Under the pieces are notes generated by a model. That model did not search any database. It was given only the letters and a program-made list of their open reading frames with translations, and had not been told where the DNA came from. A program made the position numbers and the translations under genes. DNA of 14,196 nucleotides, taken from NCBI GenBank assembly GCA_900618425.1, contig UZAN01000137.1:1-14196 (forward strand), in the 5' to 3' direction. Every line of letters begins with the position of its first letter. Within the stretch, counting starts at the first letter, position 1. Positions 10,101 through 14,196 of this stretch are shown one piece after another. Source of the stretch: Echinostoma caproni (taxonomy: Eukaryota > Platyhelminthes > Trematoda > Plagiorchiida > Echinostomatidae).

Positions 10101-13100
10101 GTCACGACAACCATTCTACTTGGCTGAGTGGTACCGTCAGGAGGTACTTCTAGAGTTATACAATGAAACGGGGCAAGAGAATTCAGTGCAAAATGAAATG
10201 AGGCAATGGTTCCATAATCACAGAGAGTAGGGGGAAGTGGTGTTGAAGAAAGAAGAAGGAGTAGATGTGAAAATGCGGTCAAGGGCGTGGACGTAGTCAT
10301 CAGTACGGTCTGGGTGGGCGTGGGGAGGTCAACTAGTTGACCAAGGTTGCTGGCCCCAGCAAAAGCTTCGTGTCACCTTGAAGAAGTGTCTAAGTAGTGT
10401 TTCAGCTGTTCCTTGTTGTGGGTATTAAAATTTCCGACAATCGTAATTTTTCTGTTAGGATCTGCCGCCATTCATCTCAGCGTCGGAAGAAAGAATATTA
10501 GGGATGGAAGAATTGTTGCTGTTCGAGGAGTGGTAAATGGTACAAGATTATTGGTTGAAAGAAGGTAACTAAAGTTTCAGCCATAAGGGCTGGAATTCAC
10601 GGTTGAAGAAATCAAGGTTTAAAAATCAGGAAAAAGAGACGAAATGATGAATGTAGGCACAGTTACCAGCTTAAGGAGAAAAAGAATGCAGAAGGTAATT
10701 TGGAAACTGATGGTGAATAGTGTTTGACGAGGGAGAGCTTTGTTTCGGTCAATAATAAAGCCACAAGGAAGAAGATTGGAGAAAGGGGTGTACAAAATTG
10801 ACACTTTGTTTCAAACCACCAACGGTAATGAGGGCACTGAGAAAGTGATTTGGTTCTCAGATAAAAAGCGCATTCGATGATTCACGTGAGTTGTATTGGT
10901 CATGTGTGGTGTGGGAGAAGACCGGTAACCCGAAATTTGGGGTGGTGAACCACATCAAGCCTCAATAGGTTGGGCGTCTTGGTGAGCCGGGCGACAGCAG
11001 TTCAGGGTGTTTATGAGAAGATTATGAACCGGAGATGAAGAAAACTTTCCGGTGAGATCAATCTTGCTCATTCCTCTTCCTACTACACATTGATTTTAGG
11101 CTGACGGAATAACAAGTGAGGTTAGAGTTGTCCACAGCTCTGCATCGTTGAAGGGGAAAACTGAAAAGCGATAGTGCGATTTCGGGTGCTGTTAGCTGGG
11201 GTAAGCTGACTGGAAGCTATAAGAAGTAAATATCATCAGGAGCAATATTAGGGCGGCATGAATCATCACTGTAATGACAAAAGTAACGAAGAACCAATGG
11301 ATTTTCAGTCGGGAAACGCAGAGCAAGTCGTCAATGAGGCAACTGATGTTACGTTGGATCTGTTATATAATAGATAGAAAATAGAGGGACTGGATGGTTT
11401 TTCAGAGGAAAGCAAGAGCATTCTTAGTTTCTCACTGGCGACGAAAGATTGGACCACTAATTTAAATGAGGTGAACATTGGGCGATAATGTTGTTTGCAG
11501 ATTACACGGATGGTTTGAATTCCGTTGTTCTGAGTGGTACATAACCCGCGACTAGTTTGGATCTTATAAAGGTATTGGGATACCATCCCTTAACCATATT
11601 GATGGTTATCGTTTTATGACGTCTCAGCATCTTGCGATCGCGTTGTAGTCACGGGCTCCATATCTGTATGGTATACTCTTTTTTGTTGAATGCACGCTGA
11701 AAACAATCGCGGAATAGAGTTGAGTCAAACCGACCAAAGGCACACTTAAGCGAACCAACATAGCGAGATCACAAGGTGCCGGACTTGTTTTTTCTTCAGT
11801 ATTTTATAATCATGCCCATACAACACAATGTGAGACTAATTATTAACGGGTTTAGGAAATGACGAGAAAATAGCGCGAACATCCAAAGCCTTGTATCCTA
11901 ATTATGATGCAAATAAACAAAATTACTTCACAACTGCGGACGAAGCGTTGACATACAGAAAGCGTTTGCACTTTCTAAGAATAGACCCTCCCGAGATTTC
12001 CATTTCTCACAATTTTGAATAGATGCTTTTGGATATCAAATTAGGTAATAAGCTCAGCTTTCGTCTAGGACTTCAGTAGATTTGTACCGCCATGCTCTCT
12101 ATAACAATAACTGATGCAGGTTGCTTTTCCTCATTCAGTCAGACCCATTGACTATCCAGATTCCACGTATTTAATGTGCTTGGCAGTGAACGATAATATT
12201 CGCTTCACTATATTTCGCTGTACTATACTGACGATCTTATTGATCGGTCTTCATGAATGAATTACAGCATTACTGTTTGATTAAAACTTTGAAAGTGAAT
12301 CAAAGCTCACGCCAAATTTCTGACCAGCTTGTTTTTTTTGTTTGTTGTTATAGGAAGAGGTTTCACGTGGACTTAAAGCAGCACTTAAGGCGATTGCAGT
12401 TTCTCCTCTTGGAGTGTACGTGGTTGCAAGTACCCTGGGATCTCTGGAGTCGCTTTTGGTTTATTTAAAATCTGTGGATATTCCGGTAAGCGAAAAAGGT
12501 TCGATGATCGTGTTTCTATCAATGGTCAAGATTTGTAAACCCCACTGCGCGATTTTCCTTTTGTAACAGCCCATCCAGATATCTATGCCACGTTCAAGTT
12601 ACTTTCCTGATTCAGCACCCTATTAGCTTTCGGAATTCGGCTCGTTTAATATAATTAATGCGGTTGTGATCCAGTTCTTCATTTACATCGAACTTGGGGA
12701 TGCAAGAGGCTCCATAAGAGGTTGGATATTTGGCAGAACATCTCTGTCAAACACAAACGTTTCTCAGAAGAAACGCCACTGCCGTACATAGAAACTCCCT
12801 GCCTCTTGGCAGTGGTGAACTCAAATCCAGCGCACTTCCATCAACCACCACCTGTGGGGATGCATTTAGACCACCGTTCTCGCCGATCAACACCCTTGGA
12901 TATGATCGATACTGTGTTACAAGCCTCATTCTCCTTGTGCCTGGTAAACAACGGAAACAAAGCCAAAAGATAAAAGAAATCTACGAATAAATGTAAGCAA
13001 TAACTTCAAATTGGCCGTCGCAGCGGAGCTCACTCACAGCGTCTGATGTCTCATCACCCATCCAAGGACTCGTTCAATACTGAAAGCTAATCCAAGATGC

Positions 13101-14196
13101 TATTCAAATGTAGCTGAAAACAACGGTGGATTCTGCAAACAAATTGAGTACAGACGATGGATTTCCTCGACCTCTACTGCTTTGCTGTTCGTTCACCTAG
13201 CCGTTCATCCCAATGTCAAGTATGACTATGGGAGCGGGGAACACGTCCAGACTGCCAAATGCGTATTACCACCCAATCGAGCGAGTTGTCATCCCGACCA
13301 CGATGTCCTGCAGCCATTTAGCAAAGCTCTTCTCGAGAGGATAAAAATGAGGGTTTCCTAGTTCAGATGAATACTTGTAGCACAGTAACCCGGATAATGG
13401 CTTTTCGTTCTACCTTTCATTCAGTATGAAACTTCACTAACAAATGGTCTAAGAGAGAGAGAATTTAGGCTGAGGTGGAGGGGGGACGAGCTTGCGGCCT
13501 CGCCCACCCGGAGGGAGTTTGTGAATGTTTGATCGCTCATCAAGCTTATTTGTGAGATTTGCTTATCACTTTAATGCGAAAGGACGTATCCTAAGGTTTT
13601 AAGACACCTATGGGAACCTTTGATAATGTCTCTCAGAAAAAACATGATGCCATCGCAGCTCGTCTTTTATACATACACTAATGACTGAATGCATAAGTTG
13701 GGTACTCGTCGATTTACAAATAGATTTATTTATCACAGAGATTCTCCTATTATGATTTGTTTGATTCAATTCGACTATAGACACTTGTGATGCATAATCA
13801 CTTGCTCATTCAGTCCAAACAAATAGTTAAGTAGCTATTAGTTTCAATACTCACTCATGTTTCGTCTTTCTTACCATATTTGTACCCAGTACTCGGGTAT
13901 CAACATTGGCACAGTGCACAAAAAAGATGTGATGAAAGCTTCCGTCATGGTGGAACGCGAGCAAAAGTGGGCTGTGATTTTAGCGTTTGATGTCAGAGTG
14001 GACAGAGACGCTCAACGACTAGCCGCTGAACTGGGTGTGCGAATCTTCACGTCAGATATAATCTACCGCTTGCAGACTCAGATGGAGGAGTATGTGTAAG
14101 TTCTGCCGGGCCATGTTAACCTCGTGCTCTTGAAGTCACATTTCTATCGGGATGCATTTCCAATGTACTTGACTTATAGTATTTTTCAGGTCTATC
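400..14196 (+). CDS. EIF5B: Translation initiation factor eIF5B (IF2-like GTPase), spliced, 3' partial
   Basis: eIF5B is the cytosolic ribosome-dependent GTPase that promotes joining of the 60S subunit after initiator tRNA binding (family knowledge). Joining 400..1182, 1217..1503, 1541..1790, 6240..6446, 6972..7265, 12354..12485, 13890..14095 and 14190..14196 gives 722 codons without a stop. Order: K/E-rich N-terminus (1 to about 275), G domain (about 277-500), beta-barrel domain II (about 510-600), linker, domain III (about 620-720). G1 GHVDTGKT is at 285-292, GGIT at 309-312, DTPGH at 349-353, NKID at 403-406 and TSAH at 470-473. The conserved switch residues T312 and H353 (equivalents of yeast Thr439 and His480) are intact. 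Domain IV, roughly the last 150 residues, lies outside the window. ATG 400 has A at -3 and an in-frame TAA at 379-381, with no AG acceptor between. The N-terminus is short compared with human eIF5B (1220 aa). Confidence 0.96.
1183..1216 (+). other. Intron 1, 34-nt micro-intron
   Basis: GTATTG donor and a T-rich stretch ending in TCTCAG. Removal joins residue 261 to 262 in phase 0 and continues into the conserved segment before the P-loop. The 34-nt length is not a multiple of three, so retention would shift the frame. Introns this small are known at the 5' ends of schistosome genes (recalled knowledge). Confidence 0.93.
1217..1503 (+). CDS. EIF5B: eIF5B exon 2: G domain, G1 to G3
   Basis: Codes residues 262-356 and two bases of codon 357. 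It carries the P-loop GHVDTGKT (285-292), followed by KILDKLR and the switch I segment [15 protein letters not shown] (307-321). The G3 motif DTPGHESF follows at 349-356. These stretches are nearly identical to human eIF5B. The segment between switch I and G3 (about 322-343) is diverged, as is usual in the family. The exon ends in phase 2; without splicing, a TAG follows immediately. Confidence 0.97.
1504..1540 (+). other. Intron 2, 37-nt micro-intron
   Basis: Donor GTAGGT, acceptor TTGAAAG. Splicing joins AC to A to rebuild Thr357 and restores SFTNLR before RGSSLCD, matching the animal eIF5B consensus. The acceptor has a poor pyrimidine tract, but protein continuity fixes both boundaries. 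Confidence 0.93.
1541..1790 (+). CDS. EIF5B: eIF5B exon 3: G domain with G4
   Basis: Completes codon 357 and codes to residue 440. It holds [20 protein letters not shown], the helix after switch II, then [14 protein letters not shown] with the guanine-specificity motif NKID at 403-406. The end is a less conserved acidic/basic helix (about 420-440). The exon ends in phase 0 at a strong AAA|GTAAGT donor before the first giant intron. Confidence 0.97.
2675..2696. repeat. (TA)11 microsatellite
   Basis: Uninterrupted TA dinucleotide run of 22 nt in intron 3. Confidence 0.95.
2880..3105 (+). mobile_element. tRNA-derived SINE with Pol III internal promoter
   Basis: The 5' part looks like a tRNA. 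An A-box (TAGTTTAGTCG, 2890-2900) fits TRGYNNANNNG, and a B-box (GGTTCGAGCCC, 2935-2945) fits GGTTCGANNCC, with 34 nt between them. This is the two-part internal promoter of RNA polymerase III. Between them, CGCTG-TCAT-CAGCG can form a stem-loop. A non-tRNA body follows to an A-rich patch near 3097-3104, taken as a provisional right end. A shorter relative lies at 7427-7462. The absence of a good acceptor stem argues against a functional tRNA gene. Family not identified. Confidence 0.65.
3496..3779 (-). mobile_element. RTE-type LINE remnant, C-terminal end of RT ORF (copy C)
   Basis: On the minus strand an open frame (3588-3779) contains PGWKKQCGG, then GVSRLPGWG. After a frame change it continues [11 protein letters not shown], stop, [18 protein letters not shown] and a terminal stop at 3496-3498. 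GWKK, RLPGWG, WLETL-DMA and a Cys-rich end are, in this order, the C-terminal signature of flatworm endonuclease-reverse-transcriptase LINEs (recalled family knowledge). The frame change and internal stop show it is dead. The tail differs from copies A and B, so it is probably another subfamily. The 5' part is lost. Confidence 0.75.
3799..3823. repeat. Perfect 10-bp inverted repeat, 5-nt loop
   Basis: TCTGTATTCA at 3799-3808 and TGAATACAGA at 3814-3823 are exact reverse complements around GTGAG. It could form a hairpin or be a remnant of a transposon end. It lies just beyond the 5' side of LINE copy C. No function is evident. Confidence 0.6.
4049..4830 (-). mobile_element. RTE-type LINE 3' remnant (copy A)
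   Basis: Reading minus-strand from about 4827: [20 protein letters not shown], then [48 protein letters not shown]. After frameshifts it continues with [38 protein letters not shown] and a stop at 4193-4195. This is the thumb/C-terminal part of a LINE reverse transcriptase, with YGAETWPLR typical of RTE-like elements. The catalytic YADD region is absent: the copy is 5'-truncated, as is usual for LINEs. About 145 nt of 3' UTR down to 4049 is shared with copy B. Non-functional. Confidence 0.88.
5037..5550 (-). mobile_element. RTE-type LINE 3' remnant (copy B, same family as A)
   Basis: Aligns along its whole length with copy A at clear but imperfect identity. Shared blocks include CACTTGCTCCAGTG, CGCGCCGTGGCAA and the caaccat/catgcactt 3' UTR. 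Minus-strand reading gives [18 protein letters not shown] and, after stops, a [21 protein letters not shown] piece. It starts further toward the 3' end than copy A and has several frameshifts. Its 3' terminus carries a short pentamer tail (CTGAACTGAACT on the minus strand). Non-functional. Confidence 0.85.
6240..6446 (+). CDS. EIF5B: eIF5B exon 4: end of G domain (G5)
   Basis: Codes residues 441-509, phase 0 on both sides. It begins after a TTACTTCAG acceptor with [23 protein letters not shown] contains the G5-type TSAH motif (470-473), and [11 protein letters not shown] follows. The exon ends in VME, with the next codon in exon 5. Each stretch matches the corresponding human eIF5B segment in order and spacing. 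The acceptor at 6239 is required because the previous exon ends with FKK in phase 0. Confidence 0.97.
6447..6971 (+). other. Intron 4, 525 nt
   Basis: GAG|GTAACT donor and TTGTTGTAG|GTA acceptor, phase 0. It contains a compound AT/GT microsatellite at 6481-6506. I see nothing else identifiable. Confidence 0.93.
6481..6506. repeat. (AT)7(GT)6 compound microsatellite
   Basis: Seven AT units followed by six GT units in intron 4. A likely length-polymorphic marker. Confidence 0.93.
6972..7265 (+). CDS. EIF5B: eIF5B exon 5: beta-barrel domain II
   Basis: Codes residues 510-607, phase 0 on both sides. It starts [18 protein letters not shown] and continues [21 protein letters not shown], the EF-Tu-like domain II core. 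[20 protein letters not shown] follows, leading toward domain III. The exon ends at AAA|GTAAGT. The reading frame happens to stay open into intron 5 as far as 7484, but those extra residues show no eIF5B similarity, and the strong donor plus the match of exon 6 show they are intronic. Confidence 0.96.
7427..7462 (+). mobile_element. Partial SINE relic related to the 2880-3105 element
   Basis: A 22-nt block (7427-7448) matches 2896-2917 of the intron 3 SINE at 19 of 22 positions. It is followed by a perfect B-box GGTTCGAATCC at 7452-7462. Relative to the first copy, about 14 nt are missing between block and B-box, and the A-box is not recognisable. Same orientation as the first copy. The short match makes this tentative. 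Confidence 0.45.
8825..10620 (-). mobile_element. Decayed Jockey/CR1-group LINE: endonuclease and RT remnants
   Basis: Minus-strand reading through frame breaks recovers, in order: FQPLWLKL and CTIYHSS (about 10610-10500) and TIVGNFN (10424-10444), an APE endonuclease motif normally GDFN. The RT core follows: [14 protein letters not shown] (GVPH at 9706-9717), then [18 protein letters not shown] (about 9605-9650) at the catalytic YADD position. [12 protein letters not shown] (about 9535-9573), the thumb segment [12 protein letters not shown] (about 9150-9185) and FCSSELTS (about 9040-9065) come after. Endonuclease and RT core are only about 700 nt apart, so an internal part is deleted. The Asp pair is lost and stops are many: a dead copy. 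Assignment rests on remembered family consensus. Confidence 0.8.
12354..12485 (+). CDS. EIF5B: eIF5B exon 6: start of domain III
   Basis: A 132-nt, phase 0 exon coding residues 608-651, after a T-rich tract ending [26 protein letters not shown] (about 629-648) matches the strongly conserved [15 protein letters not shown] segment of animal eIF5B. The donor is CCG|GTAAGC. It lies 5.1 kb from exon 5, and its continuity with both flanking exons secures it. Confidence 0.95.
12486..13889 (+). other. Intron 6, 1404 nt
   Basis: CCG|GTAAGC donor and TACCCAG acceptor, phase 0. Overlapping open frames near 12722-12990 in several frames carry no motif I recognise. A GC-rich patch at about 13475-13515 stands out from its AT-rich surroundings. 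No gene or known repeat can be supported. Confidence 0.9.
13890..14095 (+). CDS. EIF5B: eIF5B exon 7: domain III
   Basis: Codes residues 652-719 and two bases of 720. It opens [18 protein letters not shown], then [15 protein letters not shown] and [13 protein letters not shown], all recognisable domain III text. The exon probably ends before GTAAGT at 14096 (phase 2). A second GT two bases upstream (14094) is a weaker alternative that would shift the frame. The end is therefore slightly less certain than the start. Confidence 0.94.
14096..14189 (+). other. Intron 7, 94 nt
   Basis: Donor GTAAGT and acceptor TATTTTTCAG. It interrupts codon 720 in phase 2. The in-frame TAA just after Val shows that splicing is required. 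The overlapping GT at 14094 is an alternative donor. Confidence 0.75.
14190..14196 (+). CDS. EIF5B: eIF5B exon 8, first 7 nt only
   Basis: The last bases of the window follow a clear TATTTTTCAG acceptor. With the GTAAGT donor at 14096 the preceding intron is 94 nt and the frame stays open for three codons. The segment is too short to confirm by similarity. Domain III's end and domain IV should follow beyond the window. Confidence 0.6.

Larger units (their letters stand above)
7266..12353 (+). other. Intron 5, 5088 nt, LINE-bearing
   Basis: AAA|GTAAGT donor and TTATAG acceptor, phase 0. It holds a short SINE remnant and a large antisense LINE relic (8825-10620). The parts 7500-8820 and 10621-12353 show no gene I can support. 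A run near 7517-7660 loosely resembles repetitive DNA but has no second copy here. Minus-strand frames at 10621-11590 may be the decayed 5' part of the LINE, but I cannot confirm motifs. Confidence 0.9.

Noticed and set aside
12722..12990. Overlapping open frames in intron 6 as a nested gene
   Set aside because: They are short, with no motif, no homology I recognise and no splice or codon pattern supporting expression.

Overview
The window carries most of one intron-rich eukaryotic gene on the + strand, encoding translation initiation factor eIF5B (the IF2-like GTPase that drives ribosomal subunit joining). Seven complete coding exons and the first 7 nt of an eighth can be joined through GT-AG introns: 400..1182, 1217..1503, 1541..1790, 6240..6446, 6972..7265, 12354..12485, 13890..14095, 14190..14196. 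This gives 722 codons with no internal stop. All five G-motifs are visible ([25 protein letters not shown]). The C-terminal domain lies beyond the right edge.

The organism is probably a flatworm, most likely a trematode. This is inferred, not proven. The reasons are two 5' micro-introns (34 and 37 nt) followed by very large introns (about 4.4 and 5.1 kb), LINE remnants whose C-terminal RT text resembles families I know from flukes, and an upstream splice acceptor of the kind used in spliced-leader trans-splicing.

Layout. 1-399: 5' flank or leader with two diverged copies of a dispersed repeat, one with a (CTGAA)n tail, an orphan splice acceptor, and a 16-codon upstream ORF. 400-1790: N-terminal lysine/glutamate-rich region and most of the G domain, in three closely packed exons. 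1791-6239: intron 3, holding a tRNA-derived SINE and three antisense RTE-type LINE 3' remnants, two of them the same family about 1 kb apart. 6240-7265: end of the G domain and the domain II exon. 7266-12353: intron 5, with a shorter SINE remnant and a large antisense Jockey/CR1-group LINE relic that has lost its catalytic RT motif. 12354-14196: exons 6-8 (linker and domain III).

I found no other host gene, canonical tRNA gene, rRNA gene, CRISPR array or prokaryotic feature. Nothing here amounts to a new molecular system. The points of interest are the gene architecture, the repeat-tail relationship and the decayed retroelements, several recognised only by reading through frameshifts and stops.
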